From contig OY987252.1 of assembly GCA_963920765.1 (NCBI GenBank), positions 4,945,966 through 5,009,965 on the forward strand: a DNA stretch of 64,000 nucleotides. The letters are read 5' to 3'. The DNA comes from Ulota crispa. Its lineage: Eukaryota; Streptophyta; Bryopsida; Orthotrichales; Orthotrichaceae. A program made the position numbers and the translations under genes. Below the pieces are notes generated by a model that saw only the letters and a program-made list of their open reading frames with translations, searched no databases and was not told the DNA's origin. Shown here piece after piece: positions 46,117 through 60,400 of the stretch (the first letter of the stretch is position 1; each line of letters opens with the position of its first letter).

Positions 46117-48400
46117 ACTTTAAAACCAATATAATTTAACCCGTGACAGACGCTGAAGGTTCTTAGTACAGATCCACTCCTGGTCTCCTGCCTGCACCAC
46201 AGGTAGCCAACGCAGGAGTCAAAAAACGGACAATTACAGTTATAACTGTGCAGAAGCACGGACTATTTCAAAAAAAACAAAAATCCCACGCCTGAACTAG
46301 AACACCAGCAGTTAGTAATAACACAAGTGTAAATATATTCCATAAGAAACATTGATAATTAAATAGCAATCAACAATTCATATTGTAGTCTACACTGACC
46401 ACAGCGTATTGTGGAGCGAATGATTCCAAAAGAACGTCCCTCAATTCTCCAATCTACTGCTCTATTATGACTTACAAGTGGTCAAACAGGTAAGTTGAAA
46501 TATATTCACACCGTGACTCAATCAAAGATGCTGTTACGATACATGTTCCTTCCAGCGATGAGAACAGCAATCCGCAAGAGAGCGTACTTCAAAAATTGCA
46601 TTAATCAACCGTTTCAATAATTACCAATAAAAATTATGAAAAGATCACTATCTCTTACACACGGAAAGAAGTCAAGTAGTAATCTCTGCAAGCCCTTGGC
46701 ATATAAAGGGTCCAGGCAATGAACGAGTATTTACAATGTGTGAATCTACAATTCGTCGCAACCCCGAGCAATACGATAAAAGGAAAGACTATATCAAATA
46801 TCCACCCAAACAGACAGCCAAAATATCTCAGTTAACCCTTGAACGACCGAGCAGCCCTTTGCGACCAGTACGATACAGAGTATTTTTCTTTATTTGGAGT
46901 GCATCCATACCTTTATTACATTTGAGATCAACAAAGAAGTTAGAATATAGATCAATGCTGTTCTATTAAGGTAGTCAAGATCCCAAATTAAAACTTTTTG
47001 TTGGTAGCAAATTCCAGTTATACAGCAGCGTACATACTATGTAGCTCGGTCCTTTAAGAGTTAACCCTAGCTTAAACTGGTCCGGATGGGGCATATAAGA
47101 AATCCGCGTTCAACATGCCATACTCAACGATGCAATACCGTAATAACCACCGGATATTACGCCGACGTCTCTTGTGCGAAAACTAGAGTAAGGTAGTCCA
47201 AAGACTCGCGCAATAAGATAGCGACGCAGGAAGACAAGTCACACCAAGACGCGTTAAGAGCAAAACCATTGGTATTCCATGTCCCAACCTTGTATAGAGC
47301 AATTTTCTTCAGGATCCGGTGCCCTCCAAACCGCAATAATTAGTTCCTAACAACCTCCTTGTTCAGTCATAGACAAAGACACTCTGATACTTCAGTATCT
47401 CAGCATAGATAGAGCTAAACGAAACGGAACACCTATATTTTACCAACAAATGAAGGAACTACGCTTTCATTGACGTCATTCCGGCCTCTGCTCAAGGACC
47501 AACGAGCACTCAATGGAAATCGGAGTTGCTTGAATATATACTTTCAATCACTTTATCCTCCACAAATAGAAGATTTCCGATTACAGTATCATAGAGACAC
47601 TTCAGAGATTAGCAAAAATTAGCAGAAACGAGCAAAAACGAGCAGAAAATATTCCAACCATACAGGAACTCTTTTTTCTATGTTCAACAATAAGCAAAAC
47701 ACAAAAACCACAGATTAACAACTGTTGATCATCTTCGAAGATAACGACTCGGGGTAACGGAATGGGAAGCGCACCAACCTACACTACAACCGCTGTTGAG
47801 AACTCGTCGGTTCCGCTGCGATGTCTTCCGCCGATAAGAAGAGGATAACAGGCAGTGTGACCAAACGCCTCCAGAAACGGTCAATTCGTAGGAAAGTGTT
47901 CACTCTCCTTGCACGCCCTCTCCCCGCAGACTGCCTTCAAACCTCAGCATTGACCATATCGTCCTAGGTCCCTCAAGGTTACCATTTCTTCAATAAATAC
48001 GCCTACTTATCACAAGCCAACCTCGAGATAATCGCTCAACTGGTTTATAACGCAACCCACTAGTAGTTAGAGCTTAGGCACGAGAAAGTATTCGCAACCG
48101 TCTTTATACCACACCCGCGATATTTGCAGCACAGTCCTCAACGAATCGACGCAACCAGCACCCAACAGACGTATACAATCCAACCAAAAAGAATCGAAAC
48201 ACGGAAACACCTGTAAGACCACTCCGACACTCTTTTTCTTGTACTTCAATATCTAAAAAGCTTCCAAGAACAAGACCAATGATCCTACAACGATGTCACA
48301 ACCAAGCTAAAACGAAAACAAAAAAGAAGTTGAAATAAACAAGGGCCTGCTTGCTAAATAGAGCCAAATCGAGACAAATGGTGACAAATTGCAACAGATG
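46117..48400 (-). promoter_or_regulatory. 5' leader, likely leader intron and promoter of the ARID gene
   Basis: The sequence is clearly less AT-rich than the regions beyond 48.4 kb. A good acceptor (GTGGTGCAG, exon side 46191) lies 75 nt upstream of the ATG. A possible donor (GTAG|GTTGGTG) is at about 47.78 kb. This suggests a leader intron of about 1.6 kb and a first non-coding exon in 47.78-48.3 kb. The exact start and any TATA box are not visible to me. Confidence 0.4.
46836..47060. mobile_element. piggyBac-like MITE in the ARID leader intron
   Basis: It is bounded by TTAA on both sides (46832-46835 and 47061-47064). Inverted ends are CCCTTGAACGACCGAGC and GCTCGGTCCTTTAAGAG. A TTAA duplication and ends starting CCC are typical of piggyBac elements. 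The second copy is at 34787-35020. It lies inside the proposed leader intron. Confidence 0.65.
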
Positions 48401-50052
48401 CAAGTGAGAGTGAGGTACAGTAACGGGCCGCTTTACATATGGGGCTGGGCCAATTTGATGTGTAAGAGGCTTAAAATCCTTATTTGAATTGGTTCAACGG
48501 TTGAAATTGGTCCCAATTCTTTTACACTAAAAAGTCGGGCCAATTTGGTGCATTAATTTTTTTTAGAAAGGGCAATTTCTGACATGGCCCAAGCTCGATG
48601 AATTAGGTGCACCAAGACCTTGAGGTCAATGTCAATTTTCATTAAAACAAATAATCTTTTTTTCTTTTTTCAAGATTTCTATGCAAGTATTAGCTTAACC
48701 CCTCATCACCCATGGTGGTTTGGAGTATCTCAAAATTTGCTTGACAGTGAACAAAAATGCCAACATTTTTATCAATCTTATCTAATTTGTCTGAAGCGCA
48801 ACTGCACAAACTCAAAGTAGACATGTTAAGGTAGGTGCACCCATAAGTGTGGAAATAAGGGTTTTGGAGTAGGTAAAATAATTGAACAATTTTGAAAAAA
48901 AAACTGTAAGCTAGGAAATGGAAACAAAAAATATTGGCAACAATATCAAGGTTCCAATAGCAAGTATTTATTCACAAAGATTTTTCAAAGTCCAAAATCA
49001 CTAGAATTGCAGGAACCATGTGTAAGAGATGCTAAAAACAAGGCTTGTTGGTTCTCAAATAGTGAGACGGGTACTCAAAACCGTCATGGCATCACTTTGT
49101 CACCCATAAATATCACTTAAATATCCATAAGCACCCTGACATTGTTAGTGATGCCCATGAGGACGTCATGCCCATGGGTGTGGCTACCTTATAGATCACA
49201 TAGGAAAAGAAATCACAACAATATCATTTATTAATTGAAAGATTATAATGTTTGATCAAGAGGGTGTTAAAACTGCAAAAGTGACTTGAAGCCTTTCAAT
49301 CCTCTTTTTGCATCTCAAACCTAAAATTGAGGGTACCAACAAAATATGAGTATGTAAAATATAACATGCATAACTCCAATCAATTTACGGCTTCTCCAAA
49401 TTTATTCCACAATTTTTTAAATTGAATTTTTAATGTGATTTTTTTCTCCAAGTTCTAGTGTACTTGAGGTTCATTTCCAAAAGCCTTCAACACTAGAAAG
49501 TGAAATTTTGCAATAAAAACCCTTGTACAAAATCTTAAATAGACAAATAACCTTAATTCATTCTCAAAATCAAACTCTTGAATCTGAAACTAGACTTCAG
49601 TAAGAGTTTAAAAATAATAATAATCACTAAAAAAATCTTGTACAAAGATTGTGCATCCCTAAATAAAATTTATAGATGCCCGATTTGGGCCCCTTGGACG
49701 GTGTGGGGACAAGATACTTTGCTTACAGAAATTGGGTTACAAGTATAGTAAATACAACTATGTTATGTACCTTTTCTATATGGTTAAATGACAATTAAAT
49801 GACTCCATGATCTTAAACTATCTTGAACCACCTAGTTGGTTCTTGATAAATACTCCTATAGACTCTATACCCTAGACTCTACTATAAATGGCAAGACACT
49901 ACTAGACACATAAATAGATTCTGATACATTTCATGCTTTTGTTTTAAGCATCACATAATAATAATCTAAGCTTACATAGCCTATAATATGCTATATAAAG
50001 TATTTTTGTATACCTCTTATACAATAATGGCAATGAGCTTGCAAAATTCCTA
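48401..50052. other. AT-rich intergenic sequence, no gene
   Basis: Only short open frames are present. GGGCCAATTTG occurs twice (near 48449 and 48538) as a short direct repeat. Nothing else is recognised. Confidence 0.5.
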
Positions 50053-50317
50053 TTAAAACACCATATTTGTTAAATTGGGAAAAACAAAGATACCATTTTG
50101 TACTCCACCTTAAACCCAAAAAGTTACCTTAAACCAAATTTGAAGGTATCAGATTCAATCCAAGCCACTAAGATTATTTCCCTTGCAAATTCCTCCTTTT
50201 AGGTGAGGTCACGTGTACCAAAAAAATGCTACGAGCTCGGTTTCAAGTGGCCCCCTAAAACTTTCAAAAGTCCCAAAACGTACTATTTTTCCCAATTTAA
50301 CAAATATGGTATTTTAA
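50053..50317. mobile_element. 265-bp MITE with 32-bp inverted repeats at TTAA
   Basis: Ends are TTAAAACACCATATTTGTTA and its complement, ending ACAAATATGGTATTTTAA. The arms match over 31 of 32 bp. The outermost TTAA may be the duplicated target. No coding. Confidence 0.7.
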
Positions 50318-53300
50318 GCAAAAATACTATCTATTGTATAGTAAGATGCTTATAAAAATGAGTACAAACACTTGATTTTTTTAAAATACTTTTCTAAGAA
50401 AAGTTTCTTTGAATACATGCTCTTAACCCTTAAATTTTTTAGCCATTTTGAAGGTGTTTTGGACCTCAATTTTGTAAGAAATGAAAGGGTGAAGCTTAAG
50501 GAATGATGAGTCATTTTTAGGCCAAAGTAACCATAAGATCTTATAGAAAGCCAAGTCCTTATCATCTCTGCAAAGTTTAGTTTCAATCCAAGGGTTTGAT
50601 TGGAAGATTATAACAAAAATGTAAATGGTACTACTACAAGCAAACCAATGTTTTGGAGTAGTTGAAATTGTGCTTTGATTGGCTCTTTTGGACTCATAAC
50701 ATTTTAAAAAGTTGGTATCTTATGCTCATTCTCAAGGTAAACAAGTTCCACATGCATAAAAACAAGTCTTGTATTTTTAGGATAAAAAATGAGTGAGAAA
50801 ATGGTCTTGCAATAATCCCACTTTACCCTTAAATTTCAAAAATTGTGAGTAAAATTGAAGACTTTCACAAATCTAGGGCCAAAATTTAACACTACAACTC
50901 CAAAACCACCCATGGTTTGAAAATTTCTGTAAATTCAATGGTGACTCTTCTTCTAAATTTGAAAACACCCCTACATAGCTAACTTGTTTATTTTTCAAAT
51001 GAGCCAAAGCTCAAGTGACTCTTTGCATTCCTAAGGTCATAAATGGTATTGCTATAAATTGATCAACCCAATTTGGGTCAATAAAAAATTTAAGAGTTCA
51101 AGGTCAAAGATGCAAATTGTATTAACAATCTTGATATGCTTTCACAAGTTATTACTCGGTAGGTGAGATTTGCCTAAGTTGTAGTACAACTTGGCTTAGT
51201 AAACAATCCTCCAAATAAGCCCTCATGCTTCATGTAGATAAGTCAACTTGTAAATAAGTAAGCTAAGTTAAGGCAAGCTATTGTGCTACTGCTACTAGTG
51301 AGGCGCTTTTTAAAAAAAATGCCATATTTAACTATTTTTGGACTTTGGTGAGTCCAAAATTTGTAAAGACCACAAATCCCCCCATACAATGGATCATGAG
51401 ATCTATTGATGATTTTTTCAAGCTGGAATATTTTACAATTGTTTGTCGGTAGTGCACAAATTCACAAAACTGTATCGAGAGATCCGTTGATGTATAGTGC
51501 AAAATTCATGCACAAAAAATAAATTTGTGGCACTGCACTTTAATAAGATTAATTGAATGGGGAGATCCCCCATGTTATCCTAAAGCTAGCGAGATCTTTT
51601 GTAACTGGCAATGTTGCTTCTGCATATGCTAGCGCAGATAATGATTGGCAACCTGAAGATATTTGGTACATAATCTTATACTAGCTAATTGGCCATTATC
51701 ATTTGTAAGAGTTAAACGTGTATACAACATTTGTTTCTGATATTCCTCTATGATTGTAACATAACATCACAATCTCTAATTTTAATTATTCAGCAATTTC
51801 ATCTTCCCAAAATGAAGAACATACTCAAAAAATAATTTGCTGAAAACCTCGTATGTTTATGATACAAAACTGAACTTTGATACCAGATACCAAGCTGCAA
51901 CATATGGGTCCAATCAATGTTTTTATTGTTTACATATTTTGTCAATCTACTGTACAAGTCCTTACAAAAATAATGAATAGAACCTAATACATGAATTGCC
52001 TTGCTAAACCATGCACATTGAAAGGTGGGCCATTGTAAGTGCTTTTTCCTCCACCCATGAGGAAAAAGTAAACACAACCGGGTTCTAGAAATAGAAATAG
52101 GAAAAGTTTAAAATTTAGGTGGATTTACATTTGGTTCAACTATTGCCTTCTAAGCAACGAACAAAACTTAAATTTTTTATGTCTAAAAGTTTTAATAATA
52201 GTTTAAGGTGTTTTAAACAATTAGTAATTCAAACTTTCAATGAAAAAAACCTCAAAACACAAGAAAATGTAAAACAAAGGCAACGATGGAGGGTAATACT
52301 TATATCTCTATCTCCTCCACAAACCATGTCTCATCCCCGGGTTCCATGGAAAAACAAAATCAAATCAAAACTCAAGGACAGCTCACTTTTTTTTCTTTTG
52401 TCTTTGTCTTTTGTCTTTTGTTTTTATTTTTTTATTTTTTATTTTTTCTAAATCCCCATTTCAGCATTGTTCTAAAGGAGCTATCATGGAGTTATATTAC
52501 TAAGCATGTATACTTTAGTAGATGAAATCTAACCTAAGAACACTTTAGAGACTCACATAAAGTATTCTTGACAAACTTTTATTTATGTTATGATATGCTA
52601 TTGGCTATGGCCTTTTTATTTGAAAGCTTTTGATTATAGAACAAGGAGTAAAGAAAGCTCCTTTTCTATTGATACTCTTTCTATGCCCACATAAGCTAAT
52701 TTTGCTACTTTAAAAGCAATTGACCTACTTTTTTGAAAAAAGTGGCTCTGACTAATACAATTAACTGGATCTAAGGCAATTGTAGTTGAGCAACATTTCA
52801 ATTTGAAGAGATCAAATAATTGATAGCATAGATGCTAATCAATAAGCCCACTACCTGGCTTTACTCACTAAACAAGCCCTACTCATGCCCTAATCTCCGC
52901 TGAGGAGATGGCGTACAAACCTTGACTGGCAAACAAGTCGTAAGCCAGTATTTATAGGAGTATATAGAAATTTTGATCTGGCGCAGCCTTTCTGCGTGAG
53001 TGAACACGCAAACTTGTTGTTCCAGATTGAGTGAACACAAGAAATGTGTCTAGCAATGCATGTCGTGTCTCAGACATGAACAACAAGGCTGCTTGTGTGG
53101 AATGCTACTACAACATACAGATGTGAGTACGCTGCAACGTTTTTCAAAAAACTTTTTTTGAACGTAATGCTTGCCTTGGATGTGAATTTTCTGTTTGGTT
53201 ATGAATTGCATGGTTGTGAGTTACAGTTGCGTACAACACGAGTTTTTGTTACAATTGCTTAAAACATGTAAGCCGACGCAAAGGATCAAAACATGTAGAT

Positions 53301-54424
53301 CCATGCTCGCTTTGTCTTTTTTTTTTAGCATTTAGCTACAGTTCTCACTTGTGAGCACAAGAATGCTTCAGGCACGTACACTAATGCAATTTCTTTTTAA
53401 ACATGTCATTTGTTGTAAGGGCTTAAAGTAAGCATACTAATGCTTTGCATTAGAATGATACCTTTGAAGGAGGCTCCATACTAAGGCAATTACTTATGTC
53501 TAATGATTTGGCACTAATGCTGCGACTTACACAGCCAATACATATCTAGGCAAGCTTTCAATACAACAAAGCAAGTAAAAATTGCTAAAGTACAATACAT
53601 ACAGTGTGAGATACTCTGAAGAAGTTGCAATATGGCTTCTTCATCAGGCAACCAAGTTTTGTGAGTTTCATTTTTGGATGCTGGTTTTATAGGACTTGTA
53701 TGCGTAAGTTAGCATTCTTGTTTCTCCAATTTCATTTATGCAAAAACAATAACAAGTGACAGTAGGGCTGAAGACACCTTGTATGCATACAATAACAAAC
53801 TAATTGTCTGTTTTTGTGCATGAGTGCAAGTGAGGCCCTTGTCCTCATAAATGATATTGGAATACTTGCTAAGGAGCTTTCTAAACTCTTTGGTGTCCAT
53901 ACTAGAAAAAAGAATGAATAGATGCATTGTTTTTTTTTTTTTTAAAGAAACCTAAATGCTATAGGTGAGCCAAACTTTTCAGAAGTTATTTATCTCTTCT
54001 CTAAGAGTATGCAGATTGGCTCTATGATATGTTGTTAAATTTTTATTGCTGAAGTTGATACTTAACTTAACAAAGATGCTTGAGATTTTGAGTTCTGAAA
54101 ACCTAAATGAAAAAGAGAGATAGGTTTAATGTAGCGCTCTTGCAAAAAAGATGTACCAAAAGACAATTTTTTACTAATCAATCTTTGTTTAAGAAATTGC
54201 TAATTGTGTTTAGCATTCCCCAATTAGCAAAAGAAACTTAAAGTTCACAATATAAGGTGCTAAAGTTGATGTTGGACTTTGAAGCTCGACAACTGGTCGC
54301 AGCTCCTCCCAGCTCTTGGTTGTTGCTATTGTCACTCAATTGCATGGTGATGGGCGCGATCTTGCTCACCACTATAAAAGGAAACTACAGCAACAATGGT
54401 TTAAATAGACTGTTGCCCACTCCT
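50318..54424. other. AT-rich intergenic sequence, no gene
   Basis: I see no conserved coding. Pyrimidine runs at 52385-52450 produce a low-complexity open frame. No repeats of note are visible. Confidence 0.5.
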
Positions 54425-54830
54425 TTTAACACGAGCTACGGTTGTGGGGTTGCTGGCTCAGTAGTTGTGCTTGGGCCTTCCGGTGGAGGCCGGAAGGTCT
54501 CGAGTTTAAATCCCCTTTCCCGCGCTCTCTTTTGCCATTGGCCGCTTGTTGTGTGTTTGTTGCAAGTTGTCCGTTGTCCTACTAGCCTTGTTGTCTTTTG
54601 TCCATTGGTTAGCTGTCATTCGTCGGCGGCGCCTAGCTTGTCTGTCGCCAAGAAAAGAAGGTGCACGATAGTGTAGAAATACACTAAGCACAACTTTCTT
54701 TGTACAATGAGTGCTGCGGTTGGTCAGGCTAGCCCGTAGCTTCGAGCAGGGCTCTTGGCTCCCGACCAGCAGGTGCAAGATTTGAGCTCGTGCGCCCACG
54801 GTTTCTTTTTTTAATTTTTTGATTGTTCAT
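54425..54830 (+). mobile_element. tRNA-derived SINE (plus strand)
   Basis: A box A-like TGGCTCAGTAG at 54454-54464 and a box B-like GAGTTTAAATCC at 54502-54513 lie 48 bp apart, the spacing of a tRNA promoter. A GGCCTTCC/GGAAGG arm lies between them. The body is GC-richer than its surroundings. A second, weaker tRNA-like segment is at 54719-54795 and a T-rich end at 54804-54835. The head resembles the SINE at 21243-21412. Confidence 0.55.
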
Positions 54831-55200
54831 TTTATCCAAGGTTAGTTGCATGAACGAGCTTTTCACAAAAAGAGAGGCTTATTGCCCGTCAACAAACTAG
54901 TATGAGTGCAATTTCAAAACTCTCTCATGTCTTTGAATTCTCAACACTTGTAACTAGTATTCTTAAAGATTCTCAAAGGTTTCAATTAGTATTTTCAAAG
55001 TATCCTCAGTTGTTTCAATTAGTATTCTCAAAGGCTTTCAAAGTGCTTTCACTCAACTAACCAACAATTGCCAAATGTTTCCTTACAATAAAACACTTCT
55101 AATTCTTGCAAATATTTGCCAAAGGTTCTCTTTGATATTATAACTTTTGAATTACAACTCTAATTTTGATGAAAATTCTTCATAGGTTCCCTAGATTAGT

Positions 55201-55466
55201 AACAATCCAAAACCAAGACATACTCAAAATAGAAGGGTTAGTACTAATTTGCACACAATGTTAGTATGAGAACTTCAATATTACTTAATAGGTAAACAAA
55301 GCATATAACAAGGACTGTAGGAGCCCTTGGCCTAACAATCCAAAATCAAAACACACTCAAAATAGAAAGAATAGTACTACTTTGCACACAAGGTTAATAT
55401 GAGGACCTCAATATTAGTTAATAGGTAAGCAAAGTATATAATAAGATCTCTAGGAGTTCTTTGCCA
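55201..55466. repeat. Tandem duplication of ~133 bp
   Basis: AACAATCCAAAA at 55201 recurs at 55334, and the following phrases ACTCAAAATAGAA, TTTGCACACAA and TTAATAGGTAA recur in order. There are two copies with moderate divergence. Confidence 0.75.
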
Positions 55467-56949
55467 GCGACATTGCTAGGTCTTGGCCAAAACCTTCCTA
55501 GTGGTTAAAAATTGACATCATAACACCTTAAACTAACACTTATGAGTCTTAATTGCACCCACCAAGCATAAACACAACAAGCAACAAGAATTTGACTCTA
55601 CATTTTATGTTACTAGCCTAAAATGAACTCTTGAGTTCTTCTAAGAACAAGACTCACCAAAAAAACCTTAAAAAACATCACATGGGCACCAAAATACAAA
55701 GAAAGTTCAAAACTTGAAATTACAAAATTGAACAAATGAAACAATGGGGTGAGAAAGAAGGAGAAGGGAGGTATTATAAACTACTCATCCAAGGATTTTT
55801 CATCCATCCATGGAGTGGTCTTTAGTCTTTTAACTCCCTTTTCTTCCAATTTTTGAACTTTTTAATAGTAGTAATTTGGAGTTACAAGTTAACTTTTGAA
55901 GAAAAGCTCCAAATCTCAAACAAATGATGCAAATGGCTTCAAAATGCCAAAATTAGTTCATTTAGACACCAAAAACTCTTAATTCCGATAGTTAGAACTC
56001 AAAAAGTCTAAAATTAGTCAAAATATGGAAGATAAAACTCCAATTTTGGAATTTATTTTTTTGTAAAACTTTAACTTCACCAACTTCTTCAAAAGGTTTG
56101 TGAAAGTAGAAAAACACTTTTTTTTTTACTGAATTTGGACTTTGAAGTCTCCTGGAATCGCAGTCAATGCTTTTCGCGGTCGCGGAGTTGTTGAAGTCGT
56201 CCGTCGTTACTCGTTGATGTAGTTTCCGCGTTCAAATTGCCTCCAAATTTGTTGGGGAATCTTATTAACATAAAATAACATATTTTGATTTTTTTGTGGG
56301 ATTTTACCACTAATTGGGAATTTTTTAGGAATATTTTGTCGTTAAATCTAGTGGTTGACCATCCGGTGAGAGTGATTTGACAATCAAAACTTTTCGGAAA
56401 TTTTTGTGGAACCTCCCATGGAGTTCTACAATATGTAGGCAAACTTCTAATTTTAGTCCAATGTCCTTAAATTGTGACCAATTTAAAATCGGCTCTACTC
56501 CTGTCATACTATTTATAATTTTATCTTTTTAACTATTTTTAATTTACAAAAACTAAGAAATAAGTAGTAAAAATTGTAGGAGACATCTATATACATCTAA
56601 TTATTTCTAAATTTAGTTTTAGCTACTTTTAGGTGTTTTTTACGCTTTTGATTACTAAAAATGCAAAATAAAAATAAAAAGTGAGCTTTTTACCCAAGGT
56701 GTAATTTTTGGGGCTCACAGCCACCGTAGGTGAAGCCTTGCATAAATATATCATCTGCACTAACATCATTCAAAAACTAATGTATAACAAAATTTGTATT
56801 GTAAGGGCTACAATGTGAAATGACTAAGTTACAAAATCCCAGCATCAACCTAAAAGTCACGTCATTCACATGTCCACAAAATCAATTAATAACTAACAGA
56901 AGTTAATTTGGCTCTAGATGATCTAACCATATTACTCTAGAGGAGTTGG
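55467..56949. other. Non-coding stretch, no gene
   Basis: There are AT-rich runs with short open frames only. A small GC-richer patch is at 56155-56235. Nothing is recognised. Confidence 0.45.
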
Positions 56950-56989
56950 ACTAGATGCCATAGGCCCGGAATTGTAGAGTCATGGAGAA

Positions 56990-57215
56990 ATTCCACACTA
57001 ACTTGGGAACCTTGAGATGAGAAGCTTGAGAACCATAGAGGATCCCAGATACCAATGAAACCTTGACGACTGCAACTCTAGAATGATACAAGGATCCCAA
57101 TATGGAAGCAGAAAGATAACAGCAGGAACTTGGGAGATATTGAGGGATCTCCAATGGAAATGAAACTCTGACGACTACACATTGCAAAGTATCGAGAGAA
57201 TCCTTGACGATAGTG
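56990..57215. repeat. Left subterminal repeat cluster
   Basis: GGATCCCAATATGG, GGGATCTCCAATGG and related motifs recur. A longer unit (GAAACCTTGACGACTGCA, then GAAACTCTGACGACTACA) repeats at a distance of 105 bp. Read as reverse complement the motifs match the right cluster. Confidence 0.6.
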
Positions 57216-57406
57216 CAACTTGAGAGGTATTTACTTGATCATGGATTTTCCGCATTGGACTTATCCAAATTTACTAATGCAGCCACTCGGCACTTTATAG
57301 AAATAGTTCTTGTCTTTGAATTCACGACCTTAGATCAAATGGAGTTTACTACACAAGTAGCATTGATTCAAGTGGAAGTCTTGTTTTTAGGAATCCATCT
57401 CTTGAA

Positions 57407-60400
57407 CTAGCAATTATGGTATTTCAATTGAAGACCAATCTTGGAGTTATCTGGTTCCCAGTATTGAAAAAAGAACTTTCCGTAATTTTCTCTTACCACT
57501 TTGTTGACAAAGGACATTGCTCTTCCTAGCCAAACAACACAAACCTTAGGATCCTTAGATCTTAGAAGAACCCAAGAGCTACAACATACATTGACCCATG
57601 GATTGTAGCTTTTATGTGAAGCTGTGTTTGCAATTCTGTAGTAAGGCTCTAGCACTTCTTATTCAGGAATGACGTCCAAGGGATGAATCGTCGACCCTAG
57701 ATGGGAGATGTCTTTAGTCGCCAGCTTCCAATTGTGCTCAAACCAAAAATCTTTTGCCAATTCTGTAGGATCGTCACATAGTGGTTTCTGAAGCTCAAGT
57801 AGCACTTGGTTCCAATAGTCAACAAAAGGACCAAACGCCACCCTAAATCCATTGCATTTTGACACACTAATCTTCTAGTATTGAATGTACTTCTCTAATC
57901 CAACTAATATGAAACCCTTGTTTACGGTAGCTTTGCGAGCCATTTCTTGTGCTTTGTCTTGATTGCATGTTAAGTTTGGAACTTTGATGCTCCACATGGG
58001 CTTGAACGGAACAAGCTTTGGACTCCTTTGAGGTAACAGAAGGCGGGTTTTATTGTCTCACTTCTATAGGAGAGCAGCAGGTTTATCACTCGATAACCAC
58101 TAAGTATCAATAGCGGACTTCTTGTATCTCATGATGGACACCCCTTCATTATCTACATAGAACCAGAACAAGTGCATTTCCTTTAGCCTAATTAATCTAG
58201 AAGAGCCGCTGCATAAGAAATCTTTTACAAAGGACTTGAAGTCACCAACCTCTTGTATAATCTCCAACATGAATGATAATTCTTGCAATTGCATGAAGGC
58301 CTTCATCAAGTCAGCAAGTACAAAAGTGTTCTTGCTCTTCAAGGCTTTTGAGGGATGACTGAAGTATGCATTGATGTCCTTGTGAGTGTGTTTAAATAGA
58401 AGAAATCCAACTTGAATTTCCTTAAAGACACCTCAAGTAGTGAGAAGTGACAAAAATGCCATTAAATACTAATTTTTGTTATCCTTTGCCGAGTTGTCAA
58501 GCTGCAAATATAAACTTCTAGAAAGTGGAACAAACCTAATGCAAACATCCGGATCACTTAGATTCAAACTATCTATATACTTAGATTTTCCTCTTAGAAG
58601 TGCCTCAAACATTGGATTTGCTGGTGGATATGGAAAGAGTTTGCTAGTCTCACATACTAGAAGACCCTCCAGTCGGTGAAGTAATCTAACTACCAAAGAG
58701 ACTGTGAAGTTCGAGTCTCTTGGCCAACACAAATGAGCATAATGAGTGTATGCACCATCACCGTGACCATGCGCTGCCATTCCAATTACAATGATAGGAA
58801 GATGGCCAAGACCTTTCGTTACCTTTGTTGTCACACACATTCTCAGAATAACTATTTTTGCAGTATCTATCTTGTTGTGAATGATACATAGAACTTCCCT
58901 CAGATTTTGTTTGGACTCTTCAAGCCATGACGCATACAATTGACAGCACAACATCTAATGATTCAGATGTTTGAAGTGATGTTTAATGAACTCTACGAAC
59001 TTGGGACTTCCCTTGGGCAACATAAAAAGAAATTGTTGAAGTTAGTTGTAAGTACTAGACTTGCAAATGCACTTTGAACAGGTTTAATAGAGACATTGTT
59101 GAAAAGTTCCTTCTTGATTCTACTAATTGTTGACTACCTCATTGGAGGAAGCTCGTAGTAGGCATTCAACTACGCATTCAAGACAACCAAAAATAGCATC
59201 AGCATAAACAGAATCAAATCAAAAAAATGGCACAGCCACTAATAGAGCAGCAAGACACTTGCAATGTAGAAGACCACTATAGAGCAAAACTACTTATCTA
59301 GGGGGGTGATTGCAAGAAACACTTGTACTATTTTTTGTCCCCTTCACTTCCTGCAGATGGTTTTTGGCTCCTATCTTTTGCAGACCAAGTCATTTTGACC
59401 TAGAATTTTAGAGTAATGTTTACTTCAAAGTTATAGACGTTCCATGATTTTTTTGTTTTTCTTAAAATTACTTTACTATTTTTAAATAGCCCTCAAATAG
59501 ATGTCTACCTTGGCCATTTTGGGGGTTTTTAGTACTATTTTGGGTCCAAAATAGCAAATTTCATGCCACAAATCAAGGAAGTTGTTCATCATAGGGCATT
59601 GCATGGATACTTAGAAGGAATCTAGGACATTGTGAATTCTCTGCCTTCCATATGCTCTCAAAGTGCGCATCCATTCTCCTTGCTTTGATGAAATAGAATA
59701 AAAAATCCTCCAAAAACCACTTGCATCAGGTGAAACTATTCAAAGAGATAAAAAATGGCCATTTTTATTTTTATTTTGTTGAATTTTTTTATTATTTTCT
59801 AAAAAGCAAAAATGAAATTGTCTTTTTGGGTGTAATCTTTGTCCCTCTATTTTTGTGCATAACTTTTAGAATAAATTTTTTCTAGGTCTGAATTTTCACA
59901 AGTATGCTATTTTAAGTGCTTTGTAGATTTTCCATTTTTTACTTTATTTAAAAATATATATATTTCAAAAGCTCATAGTACTACTTAGTACTACCAATTT
60001 TAAGGGTGTTTGAGACAAAATTGTGAAGTGTTTCTTGCAACTACCCGGGGATCCTCCAATAAACCAAATCATAGCAAGAAGGAATGGATAGACTTACATA
60101 ATTGGCATCAGCACAAACTCATTTCGAGTTATTCCTTGCCAAAAAATATTTGAGAATATCCATTATACCATTCCTAATGCTGCGCATTTGATAGGGCATT
60201 TGGTCCACGCTATCATCCATTATTGCCTTCATGGTCTTTGTCATGTGGACAGTTCCAACCCTAGAATGCTTAATCCTTTTGCTCTAGTGAGAGCTGAATA
60301 TTATACCTGCCTTGTAGAGAGCTATGTAATTGTGATAGGTTGATTTAGGAATCTTGTGAATTAAATACCACGCCCTTGTGCAGACCTCTAGGCCATCAAG

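Noticed and set aside
52286-52525. Phenylalanine/leucine-rich open frame resembling a membrane protein
   Set aside because: It is produced by a pyrimidine-rich tract (TTTTCTTTTGTCTTTG type) rather than by a gene.
54454-54513. Functional tRNA gene
   Set aside because: Box A and box B spacing fits, but there is no acceptor stem or anticodon arm of normal form, and a SINE body follows.
54257-54676. 139-codon open frame
   Set aside because: It runs through the tRNA-derived SINE; the sequence is explained by the repeat.
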